A stretch of DNA of 9,547 bases from Lactobacillus sp. UBA5804 (GTDB taxonomy: Bacteria; Bacillota; Bacilli; Lactobacillales; Lactobacillaceae). Under the pieces are notes generated by a model, which was not told the DNA's origin, searched no databases, and saw only the letters and a program-made list of their open reading frames with translations. How positions within the stretch are numbered: position 1 is the first letter of the stretch; each line of letters opens with the position of its first letter. A program made the translations under genes and the position numbers. The DNA lies in the NCBI GenBank assembly GCA_002418055.1, contig DIDI01000032.1, forward strand, positions 1-9,547, in the 5' to 3' direction. Positions 1 to 5,559 of this stretch are shown piece by piece.

Positions 1-117
1 CCAATTTTACAGGGGTTAGATGCGCCGGTGAACGATTTATCGCGTGGCTGCTCAACCCAAGATGTTTATGAAATGGCTATTTTAACAGCTGCGCAAGCAT
101 TGGTTCGACAAGCATGA
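1..117 (+). CDS. pta: Phosphate acetyltransferase, C-terminal end (partial)
   Basis: Only the last 38 codons and the TGA stop are in the window; the gene begins upstream. The visible peptide contains PVNDLSRGCSTQDVYEMA, which matches the conserved C-terminus of phosphotransacetylases (an N-D-L-S-R-G-C segment followed by a final helix). In this family the enzyme interconverts acetyl-CoA plus phosphate and acetyl phosphate plus CoA in the cytoplasm, linked to acetate kinase. The stop overlaps the next gene's start in an ATGA arrangement (114-117), so pta and tsaE are very likely co-transcribed and translationally coupled. Identification rests on a short peptide and on the pta-tsaE neighbourhood that I recall from lactobacilli. 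Confidence 0.85.
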   Translation, partial: PILQGLDAPVNDLSRGCSTQDVYEMAILTAAQALVRQA

Positions 118-602
118 TGCAGTTAACGATTAATTCTGCCGTTGCGATGCAGCGCTTAGGCGCCTCACTAGCGACTAGTGCATTGCCACATGATTTATTA
201 TTATTAAATGGCGATTTAGGTGCTGGGAAGACGACGATGACGCAAGGACTGGGGCGGGCCTTAGGGATTAGGCGGCCCGTTAAAAGCCCAACTTTTACCT
301 TAGTACGAGAATACCGTGAAGGTAAAATGCCACTGTTTCATATGGACTTTTACCGCTTAGAATCAGCTGACTTAGCTTCAATTGATTTAACTGCCTATTT
401 AAATGAACCTGGTTTGGTGGTAATTGAGTGGCCTCAGGTCATTCAAGCCGCGTTACCAACGGATTATTTAGAATTGCAGTTAACGCGCATTGATGATGCT
501 TGGGATTCGACCAAACGGTTAGTTAGTTTTAAAGCACATGGTGATCGAGCAGCTGCCTGGCAAGTAACCGCGTTAAAGCAATTTAATCAACCTGAAGCGT
601 AA
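114..602 (+). CDS. tsaE: tRNA threonylcarbamoyladenosine biosynthesis ATPase TsaE
   Basis: 162 aa, the usual size for TsaE (YdiB/YjeE family). A Walker A P-loop, GDLGAGKTT, lies at residues 33-41. It is followed by the family signatures SPTF (58-61), HMDFYRLE (76-83) and a VIEWP segment (103-107) that plays the Walker B role. TsaE is a cytoplasmic P-loop ATPase that works with TsaB and TsaD to transfer threonylcarbamoyl to A37 of ANN-decoding tRNAs (t6A). The start is at an ATGATG, so codon 114 or 117 could be used. No clear Shine-Dalgarno sequence precedes it, which fits coupling to pta through the ATGA overlap. The C-terminal tail after about residue 125 is not conserved in the signatures I know. 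The gene ends at a hairpin shared with the convergent exonuclease gene. Confidence 0.93.
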   Translation: MMQLTINSAVAMQRLGASLATSALPHDLLLLNGDLGAGKTTMTQGLGRALGIRRPVKSPTFTLVREYREGKMPLFHMDFYRLESADLASIDLTAYLNEPGLVVIEWPQVIQAALPTDYLELQLTRIDDAWDSTKRLVSFKAHGDRAAAWQVTALKQFNQPEA

Positions 603-607
603 AAAAT

Positions 608-647
608 AAAAGACTGGTAAAGTGATTACTTTATCAGCCTTTTATTT
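608..647. terminator. Bidirectional rho-independent terminator between tsaE and the exonuclease gene
   Basis: Arms 608-622 and 629-643 form an imperfect 15-bp stem (one A-C mismatch, one G-T wobble) around a 6-nt loop (623-628). An A-rich left flank starts at 601 and a T-rich right flank runs to 647, so it can work on both strands. It sits between two convergent genes. Confidence 0.75.
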
Positions 648-656
648 ATGGCGAGG

Positions 657-1190
657 TTAAATGTGGTAGACGAACTGCTTCATTGCGGCATCGCCCCATT
701 TTTCGCGTTCTGCTAGCAAGATGCCGGCACAAGCCTCACTATCACTCAAGGCATTGTGATGGTGCCAAAGCTCGACCGATAGATGTTCAGAGACCGTATC
801 TAAACGATGATCAGGCAGTTTGGGCTCAAATTGCCGACTAGTTGCCAGTGAATCTATCACTAAATAATGTGGGGCCTCTACGTCGTAGCGGGCGAGCGAT
901 TGTTTTAGGACATCGGTATCAAAATGCGCATTATGGGCTGCTACCAACATCCCTGGTTCAAAGAGACCTTGGATTTTAGGCCAGATTTCGGCCATAGTTG
1001 GTGCGTTAGCAACATCAGCTGCCGTAATTTGATGGACTTCGATGTTATTAGCATCGAAGGTCATCTGGGGATTGATGACGCTATAGAAACGGTCAACAAT
1101 TCGATTATTTCGTACCATGACAATTGCTAGCGAGCAAGCACTGGCGCGGTAGTGATTAGCGGTTTCAAAGTCCATCGCAATAAAATTCAT
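657..1190 (-). CDS. DEDDh-family 3'-5' exonuclease (DnaQ / Pol III epsilon-like)
   Basis: 177 aa, a single exonuclease domain. The DEDDh catalytic set is visible: D7 and E9 in MDFETAN (Exo I), D91 in AHNAHFDTDVL (Exo II), and H145 with D150 in HHNALSDSEA (Exo III). By family knowledge this is a metal-dependent 3'-5' exonuclease acting on DNA or RNA ends. Small stand-alone versions are often annotated as Pol III epsilon but need not be the replicative proofreader, since PolC in Firmicutes carries its own exonuclease domain. The ATG at 1188-1190 is preceded by AAGGAG (complement of 1200-1205) at good spacing. It is transcribed opposite to both neighbours, from its own promoter in the gap before murB. 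The exact substrate cannot be told from sequence. Confidence 0.88.
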   Translation of the reverse strand: MNFIAMDFETANHYRASACSLAIVMVRNNRIVDRFYSVINPQMTFDANNIEVHQITAADVANAPTMAEIWPKIQGLFEPGMLVAAHNAHFDTDVLKQSLARYDVEAPHYLVIDSLATSRQFEPKLPDHRLDTVSEHLSVELWHHHNALSDSEACAGILLAEREKWGDAAMKQFVYHI

Positions 1191-1216
1191 GATTTTAAGC
1201 TCCTTACATTATTTTT

Positions 1217-1225
1217 AGTATATCA
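1217..1225 (-). promoter_or_regulatory. Extended -10 promoter of the exonuclease gene
   Basis: On the minus strand the sequence reads TGATATACT, that is a TGN extension directly before the -10 hexamer TATACT (complement of 1217-1222). It lies about 27 nt upstream of the start codon. No good -35 hexamer is found at the normal distance, which is tolerated in extended -10 promoters. Confidence 0.5.
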
Positions 1226-1252
1226 TAGGATGTCTCAGACAATGTTATGCGG

Positions 1253-1258
1253 TAAAAT
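1253..1258 (+). promoter_or_regulatory. Possible -10 box of the murB promoter
   Basis: TAAAAT lies 28 nt before the murB start in the divergent intergenic gap. The -35 region 16-18 bp upstream is poor, so this is a weak call. A promoter is expected somewhere here because murB has no co-directional gene upstream. Confidence 0.3.
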
Positions 1259-1271
1259 ATGAGGAGTAATT

Positions 1272-1277
1272 AGGAGG
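1272..1277 (+). promoter_or_regulatory. Ribosome binding site that decides the murB TTG start
   Basis: A full AGGAGG with 9 nt to the TTG at 1287. An in-frame TAA at 1278-1280 rules out any longer form of the protein. A GTG at 1282, only 4 nt from this site, is out of frame and hits a stop after five codons (1297-1299), so it could compete for ribosomes. Confidence 0.7.
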
Positions 1278-1286
1278 TAAAGTGGA

Positions 1287-2186
1287 TTGGCCTTACTGAA
1301 ATTGAAGCAAACTGGGATTGATATCCGTGAGCAGTTCCCACTAGCAGAGGTGACTTTTACTGAAACTGGCGGACCAGCTGAATATGCAGCATTTCCCAAG
1401 AGTATTACTGAAATTAAACAGCTTTTAGCAGCGGCAGCGCAAGATCAGTTACCGCTAACGGTAATTGGTAATGCCTCTAATCTGATTATTAAGGATGGGG
1501 GCATTCCAGGTCTAGTGCTCATTTTGACAAAAATGAATGTCATCAAAGTTGCCGGCCCACGAGTCACTGCCCAAGCGGGTGCTAAAATCATCGATACTGC
1601 CTTTACTGCCGCAGAACATGGACTCTCGAAGTTAGTGTTTGCGGCGGGCATTCCGGGATCTATTGGTGGCGGTGTCTTTATGAATGCTGGCGCTTATGGC
1701 GGCGAGATGCAAGACTGTTTGGAGTCGGTGACGGTGATTACCCAAGCGGGCAAGCTTAAGGTGTACAGCAATCATGACATGCAATTTAGCTATCGGCATT
1801 CACTGGTTCAAGACACTAAAGAAATCGTTGTTGCTGCGACCTTTTTACTGGTGCCAGGTGATAAAGCCCGTATTTTAGCAGATATGATTTATCTCAATGC
1901 ACTCCGAAAATATAAGCAGCCTTTAGAATATCCTTCATGTGGTTCAGTGTTTAAGCGTCCCACTGGGCACTTTGTAGGCCCCATGATTATCTCTGCTGGT
2001 CTCCAAGGAAAACAGGTTGGTGGCGCTCAAGATTCGATGAAACATGCCGGCTTTATTGTCAACAAGGGTGGTGCTACTGCAACTGACTATTTGTGTCTGA
2101 TTCATTTAATTCAGCAGACGATTGCTCAGAAGTACCATCTCAGTTTACAAACTGAAGTCAGAATCATCGGCCAGGATAAGGAGTAG
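1287..2186 (+). CDS. murB: UDP-N-acetylenolpyruvoylglucosamine reductase MurB (type II)
   Basis: 299 aa, typical for the short Gram-positive MurB. An N-terminal FAD-binding domain of the PCMH type contains GNASNLIIKDGG (61-72) and GIPGSIGGGVFMNAGAYGGE (121-140). The C-terminal substrate domain contains PSCGSVFKRP (216-225). The family's active-site residues are present: R170 in SYRHS, S220 in CGSVF and E290 in TEVRIIG. The enzyme uses NADPH and FAD to reduce UDP-GlcNAc-enolpyruvate to UDP-MurNAc, the committed cytoplasmic step of peptidoglycan synthesis. Translation must start at the rare codon TTG, because a stop lies three codons upstream in frame. The last codons contain AAGGAG (2178-2183), positioned for a following gene that has lost its start. 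No terminator is visible before the hairpin at 2662. Confidence 0.95.
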   Translation: MALLKLKQTGIDIREQFPLAEVTFTETGGPAEYAAFPKSITEIKQLLAAAAQDQLPLTVIGNASNLIIKDGGIPGLVLILTKMNVIKVAGPRVTAQAGAKIIDTAFTAAEHGLSKLVFAAGIPGSIGGGVFMNAGAYGGEMQDCLESVTVITQAGKLKVYSNHDMQFSYRHSLVQDTKEIVVAATFLLVPGDKARILADMIYLNALRKYKQPLEYPSCGSVFKRPTGHFVGPMIISAGLQGKQVGGAQDSMKHAGFIVNKGGATATDYLCLIHLIQQTIAQKYHLSLQTEVRIIGQDKE

Positions 2187-2189
2187 TCA

Positions 2190-2481
2190 ACGGCTAATCA
2201 GTTAAACAGGGATGATTTTTTACAAAAAGTCATTAAGCTAGATTTAGCCGACTTATTAAAGCTCGCCTTATATGAACTCGATGCGACGAAACGTCAAGTC
2301 TACGACGCGATTTCTACATACCGGCTAGCTGAGCAGCAAGGGCAAGTTAGCGCACAAAAGGACTTCGTTAGATGATATCTCAGCCGCAATATCTGATTAT
2401 TGGTGTAATTGACACAAGTTTGCAGATAGTTTTGCGGCCATGCATGAAGAGTTGGTGCAGTTGTGGACACGGCATTCCTGA
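2190..2481 (+). pseudogene. Decayed small gene after murB (start lost, frameshift, nonsense codon)
   Basis: A good ribosome binding site, AAGGAG (2178-2183), is followed 6 nt later by ACG (2190-2192) where ATG would be expected. From there an open, coding-like frame runs 61 codons to a TGA at 2373, with a helical, charged composition (for example QLNRDDFLQKVIKLDLADLL). Moving to the next frame near GG at 2360-2361 (consistent with a one-base insertion) continues the same style of sequence (TSLDDISAAISDYWCN). An in-frame TGA at 2410-2412, perhaps from a TGG tryptophan codon, interrupts it; it then reads on as HKFADSFAAMHEELVQLWTRHS to TGA 2479-2481. The restored product would be about 96 aa, predicted mostly alpha-helical, with no signal peptide or membrane segment. 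I do not recognise the family. The alternative is that ACG is a real but very weak start giving a 61-aa peptide. Confidence 0.5.
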
Positions 2482-2668
2482 AGCCACGATTAAGAAGTGG
2501 TATCCACAAAGCAATCGAAATTTAGCTGCTGTTACAGTCAAAGCTGATAATGTCTTTATTTTTGACAATACGAATAGATTTATGTTGGTTTATGTGAGCG
2601 AACAAGGCCAAGCGATTAAGAATACACTGCGGCAATTTTCTGGGATTAATCAGGGTATCCAGGCTTAA
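2372..2668 (+). CDS. Hypothetical open frame, probably the tail of the decayed locus
   Basis: An open frame of 98 codons starts at an ATG that overlaps the stop of the upstream fragment (ATGA, 2372-2375). No ribosome binding site precedes it. Its first 35 codons overlap the other coding-like frame at 2372-2481 and look less natural (cysteine-rich, MKSWCSCGHG). The part after about 2480 looks like a real protein tail with beta-rich sequence (NLAAVTVKADNVFIFDN, then FMLVYVSEQGQAIKN). I infer that only this second half was ever coding. It was either the C-terminus of the same broken gene after a second frameshift, or a second small gene whose start has also become ACG (2486-2488). The stop TAA lies inside the left arm of the terminator hairpin. 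Function unknown. Confidence 0.35.
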   Translation: MISQPQYLIIGVIDTSLQIVLRPCMKSWCSCGHGIPEATIKKWYPQSNRNLAAVTVKADNVFIFDNTNRFMLVYVSEQGQAIKNTLRQFSGINQGIQA

Positions 2669-2693
2669 GTGACTCACTTAAGCCATTTTTTAT
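2662..2693 (+). terminator. Strong rho-independent terminator of the murB unit
   Basis: A perfect 10-bp stem (2662-2671 with 2675-2684) closes a 3-nt loop and is followed by ATTTTTTATT. It isolates murB and the decayed locus from the pot operon. Confidence 0.9.
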
Positions 2694-2710
2694 TGGCTAA
2701 GTGGTGGTAG

Positions 2711-2739
2711 GCGACAAGTGCTCGTATTTTAGATAAACT
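2711..2739 (+). promoter_or_regulatory. Probable promoter of the pot operon
   Basis: GCGACA (2711-2716, four of six matches to TTGACA) and TAAACT (2734-2739, four of six to TATAAT) are 17 bp apart, just after the strong terminator. The AT-rich run to 2750 offers other possible -10 boxes such as TAATAA. Either choice would give a leader of roughly 85-100 nt before potA. Confidence 0.4.
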
Positions 2740-2760
2740 AATAATAAATTTTGAAATGGG

Positions 2761-2835
2761 CCTAGCCGTCGTGCGAAAGGACGTAGTTGTTTTTGACGAT
2801 TAGCGCACTGGCTAGTCGGTTTGGGCAATTAGGAG
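2761..2835 (+). promoter_or_regulatory. Structured 5' leader of potA (candidate RNA regulatory element)
   Basis: The leader can form a long two-part stem. CTAGCC (2762-2767) pairs with GGCTAG (2810-2815), and GTGCG (2771-2775) pairs with CGCAC (2804-2808). They are separated by a 3-nt/1-nt internal loop and capped by a 28-nt apical loop (2776-2803). CCTA at 2761-2764 is also complementary to TAGG at 2830-2833, the 5' part of the potA ribosome binding site, so the stem and this anti-SD pairing cannot form together. This is the layout of a translational switch, but no known riboswitch class is recognised and no ligand can be named. Confidence 0.35.
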
Positions 2836-2846
2836 AACACACGTGA
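2787..2846 (+). CDS. Possible leader peptide (uORF) overlapping the potA start
   Basis: A TTG start at 2787 lies 5 nt after AAAGGA (2776-2781) and opens a 19-codon frame, reading MFLTISALASRFGQLGEHT, with TGA at 2844-2846. That stop overlaps the potA GTG (2843-2845) as GTGA, the same coupling geometry used elsewhere in this window. Both its ribosome binding site and its start would sit in the apical loop of the leader hairpin, and translating it would open that hairpin. It is short, begins with TTG and could be chance. Confidence 0.2.
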   Translation: MFLTISALASRFGQLGEHT

Positions 2847-3943
2847 ACATTATTGAATTGAAACATGTCACTAAACGCTATGACGATGGATTTGTGGCGT
2901 TACATGATATTAATTTGGCATTGGAGCCAGGCAAATTTTACTCGCTCTTAGGACCGAGTGGGAGTGGTAAAACCACCATTTTACGTATTATTGCTGGCTT
3001 TACCCAACCGACTGCTGGTGAAATTTCTTTCAACGGTCAAGATTTGACGCAAACTGACGCTGCAAAGCGACCATTTAATACGGTTTTTCAAAATTATGCA
3101 TTGTTCCCGCATCTTAATGTGTTTGAAAACGTGGCTTTTGGGCTAAGGCTCAAGCAAGTCAAGGCAAAAGATGTTCAAGCGGCTGTTAAAGCGGCATTAC
3201 ATCTAGTTAGGCTTGATCATTATGATAGCCGGGAGATTTCGGCGTTATCTGGTGGTCAGCAGCAGCGGGTTGCCATTGCTCGAGCAATCGTCAATCAACC
3301 GCAAGTTCTGTTACTTGATGAGTCACTATCTGCCTTAGATAAGCGACTGCGCAAAGAGATGCAATTTGAATTACGAGCAATTCAGAAGAAGCTAGGGATT
3401 ACGTTTGTTTTTGTTACTCACGATCAAGAAGAAGCTCTGTCCATGTCAGATACGATTTTTGTCCTTAATGATGGGGAAGTTCAGCAAGTTGGTAGTCCGG
3501 TTGATATTTATGATGAACCGGTGAACGATTTTGTGGCGCGCTTTATCGGTGATTCAAATATCTTACCAGGGCGTATGCTTGGCGATTTTGAGGTTGAGTT
3601 TGCCAATCGCCGTTTCAAGTGTGCTGATGCGGGCATGGGCATGAATGAAAAAGTTGAAATTGTGCTACGTCCTGAAGATTTGACGGTGGTTGTACCAGAG
3701 CAGGGAAAGCTAGTTGTGCGGGCGCAAACGCAGCTTTTCTTAGGTGATCATTTTGAGATTAAAGCGGTTGATACCGAGCAGCACGAATGGCTAATTCGTG
3801 CCACTAATTCGGTTGATTTAAATGAACCATTGGGGCTGTCTTTTAAGCCGGAGGATATTCATGTCATGCGGTTAAATGAAAGTCAGGCTGAGTTTGACGC
3901 GCGACTAGAACAATATGAAGGGGCAAGCGAAGATGAAAAATAA
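2843..3943 (+). CDS. potA: Spermidine/putrescine ABC transporter ATP-binding protein PotA
   Basis: 366 aa, normal for PotA. The nucleotide-binding domain shows the A-loop Y13, Walker A GPSGSGKT (37-44), Q-loop Q83, ABC signature LSGGQ (135-139), Walker B VLLLDE (155-160), D-loop SALD (163-166) and switch H193. From about residue 235 a C-terminal TOBE_2-type domain follows, as in other importers of the CUT1/PotA group. It hydrolyses ATP on the cytoplasmic face to power polyamine uptake through PotB and PotC. GTG is the chosen start because AGGAG (2831-2835) lies 7 nt before it. Residue 161, after the catalytic glutamate, is Ser where many ABC ATPases have Pro (DEPLSALD). This is outside the catalytic set and probably harmless. 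The end overlaps potB by 11 nt. Confidence 0.94.
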   Translation: MNIIELKHVTKRYDDGFVALHDINLALEPGKFYSLLGPSGSGKTTILRIIAGFTQPTAGEISFNGQDLTQTDAAKRPFNTVFQNYALFPHLNVFENVAFGLRLKQVKAKDVQAAVKAALHLVRLDHYDSREISALSGGQQQRVAIARAIVNQPQVLLLDESLSALDKRLRKEMQFELRAIQKKLGITFVFVTHDQEEALSMSDTIFVLNDGEVQQVGSPVDIYDEPVNDFVARFIGDSNILPGRMLGDFEVEFANRRFKCADAGMGMNEKVEIVLRPEDLTVVVPEQGKLVVRAQTQLFLGDHFEIKAVDTEQHEWLIRATNSVDLNEPLGLSFKPEDIHVMRLNESQAEFDARLEQYEGASEDEK

Positions 3944-4757
3944 GCGGCACCCAGGGCTCTTTGCGATTCCCTATGTACTATGGATTGCCTTCTTTGTGAT
4001 TCTGCCCATTCTGTTAATTGTCTGGTACTCGTTCACTAATACCAACCAACATCTGACCTTGCAAAATTATCACACCTTTTTTGCGAATGGCACTTTTTTG
4101 CGTATGAGTCTCAATAGTTTTTGGTATGCTTTTTTAATTACCCTAGCAACGTTACTCATTTCCTATCCGGCTGCTTATTTTTTAACCAAGTTGAAAAAAC
4201 AGCAATTCTGGTTATTGCTGATTATCTTGCCAACTTGGATTAATCTGCTCCTAAAAGCCTATGCGTTTATTGGTATTTTAGGTCGTCAAGGGCTGGTCAA
4301 TCAGTTTTTACAACTGTTTGGACTAGGGCCGGTTAACATGTTATTTACGAATTTCGGATTCTTATTAGTGGCAACTTACATTGAAATTCCGTTCATGATT
4401 TTACCTATTTATAATGCCATTGTAGCGATTGACCCGGCCTTAATTCAGGCCAGTGAAGACTTAGGGGCTTCAAAGTGGCAGACCTTCCGGTTCGTTTTGT
4501 GGCCTTTATCGCGTGCCGGCGTGGAGAGCGGGATCCAAGCGATTTTTATTCCGAGTCTGTCGCTCTTTATGCTGACCCGCTTAATTGGTGGAAATCGCGT
4601 GATTACCTTGGGAACTGCGATTGAAGAATACTTTATGACTACGATGAACTGGAACATGGGCGCGACCATTGGGGTCATCTTAATTGTCATGATGATTTTG
4701 GTGATGCTATTAACGGGGAATAAACCCGCACACGGTAGGAGGATGCACCATGAATAA
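3933..4757 (+). CDS. potB: Spermidine/putrescine ABC transporter permease PotB
   Basis: 274 aa from the ATG at 3933, chosen because GAAGGGG (3917-3923) lies 9 nt upstream. An in-frame ATG at 3915 would add six residues but has a poorer upstream site. Six hydrophobic segments are visible, at about residues 10-32, 62-84, 93-115, 139-163, 203-216 and 242-261. The EAA coupling loop (ASEDLGAS around 173-180, then a conserved Pro-rich helix end) contacts PotA. With PotC it forms the membrane channel for polyamines. The gene overlaps potA by 11 nt and potC by 8 nt, so translation of the operon is tightly coupled. Confidence 0.92.
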   Translation: MKNKRHPGLFAIPYVLWIAFFVILPILLIVWYSFTNTNQHLTLQNYHTFFANGTFLRMSLNSFWYAFLITLATLLISYPAAYFLTKLKKQQFWLLLIILPTWINLLLKAYAFIGILGRQGLVNQFLQLFGLGPVNMLFTNFGFLLVATYIEIPFMILPIYNAIVAIDPALIQASEDLGASKWQTFRFVLWPLSRAGVESGIQAIFIPSLSLFMLTRLIGGNRVITLGTAIEEYFMTTMNWNMGATIGVILIVMMILVMLLTGNKPAHGRRMHHE

Positions 4758-5559
4758 GCATACTTGGCTGGGAAAAATTTATTTGTGGTTGGTCTTAATC
4801 CTGCTTTACTTACCGATTGGTTACCTCATCTTTTATTCTTTCAGTAGTGGGCGTAATATGAACCATTTTAAGCAGTTTACTTGGCTGCATTACCAAACCC
4901 TGTTTCAGGATAATCGTTTGCTAGCAATTTTCTTGCAAACCATTTTATTGGCTTTGCTCTCGGGTTTAATTGCGACCGCGATTGGGACGACAGGGGCGGT
5001 CATGATTGATCGGTTACAACAAAAGCGCCAGCAGAAAGTCTTTTTAGCGTTAAATAACGTCCTCATGGTGTCACCAGATGTCATTATTGGGGCTAGCTTT
5101 TTGATTTTTTTCACGGCCTTAGGTATCCAATTGAATTTTGGTTCAGTTTTAATCAGCCATGTGGCATTCTCAATTCCAATTGTGGTATTGATGGTTTTAC
5201 CAAAGCTGAAAGAGATGGATCATACGTTAGTCGATGCAGCGAGCGATCTTGGTGCTAGTCCGCGCCAGATTTTTAGTCGTATCTTGATTCCTGCGATGAT
5301 GCCAGGTATTGCAGCTGGCTTTTTTATGGCATTAACGTATTCATTAGATGATTTTGCAGTCACGTTCTTTGTCACCGGGAATGGCTTTACGACCTTATCG
5401 GTAGAAATTTACTCGCGTGCCCGGCAAGGGATCGATTTGGAAATTAATGCGCTGAGTACGATTATTTTCTTATTTGTATTGGTGCTTGTGTTTATTTATT
5501 ATTTACTCACAACTAGGCGCTTTAAGAAAAATGGCAAGATCGGGGGCGTTATCAAATAA
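4750..5559 (+). CDS. potC: Spermidine/putrescine ABC transporter permease PotC
   Basis: 269 aa with six predicted membrane helices (about residues 9-31, 58-85, 99-123, 131-150, 180-208 and 235-254). The EAA loop DAASDLGASPRQIF (162-175) is well conserved, and SLDDFAVTFFVTG (198-210) is a typical PotC-type helix end. It pairs with PotB to form the translocation path. The ATG at 4750 follows a full AGGAGG (4737-4742) at 7-nt spacing, placed inside the end of potB. The TAA stop shares one base with the potD start (TAATG). Confidence 0.92.
   Translation: MNKHTWLGKIYLWLVLILLYLPIGYLIFYSFSSGRNMNHFKQFTWLHYQTLFQDNRLLAIFLQTILLALLSGLIATAIGTTGAVMIDRLQQKRQQKVFLALNNVLMVSPDVIIGASFLIFFTALGIQLNFGSVLISHVAFSIPIVVLMVLPKLKEMDHTLVDAASDLGASPRQIFSRILIPAMMPGIAAGFFMALTYSLDDFAVTFFVTGNGFTTLSVEIYSRARQGIDLEINALSTIIFLFVLVLVFIYYLLTTRRFKKNGKIGGVIK

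Noticed and set aside
924..1130. Open frame on the plus strand inside the exonuclease gene
   Set aside because: It is antisense to a gene with a full DEDDh motif set, has no ribosome binding site and shows no recognisable protein features.
1232..1240. Palindrome GTCTCAGAC in the gap between the exonuclease gene and murB as an operator
   Set aside because: Only a 4-bp half site, single copy, with no second copy in the window; too short to support a binding site.
2300..2568. Minus-strand open frames across the murB-potA gap
   Set aside because: They have no ribosome binding sites and run against the coding-like plus-strand fragments and the plus-oriented terminator.
3517..3531. Shared stretch CCGGTGAACGATTT between the pta end (about 29-42) and potA (about 3518-3531)
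   Set aside because: Both encode PVND in unrelated conserved proteins; the flanks do not match, so it is coincidence rather than a repeat.
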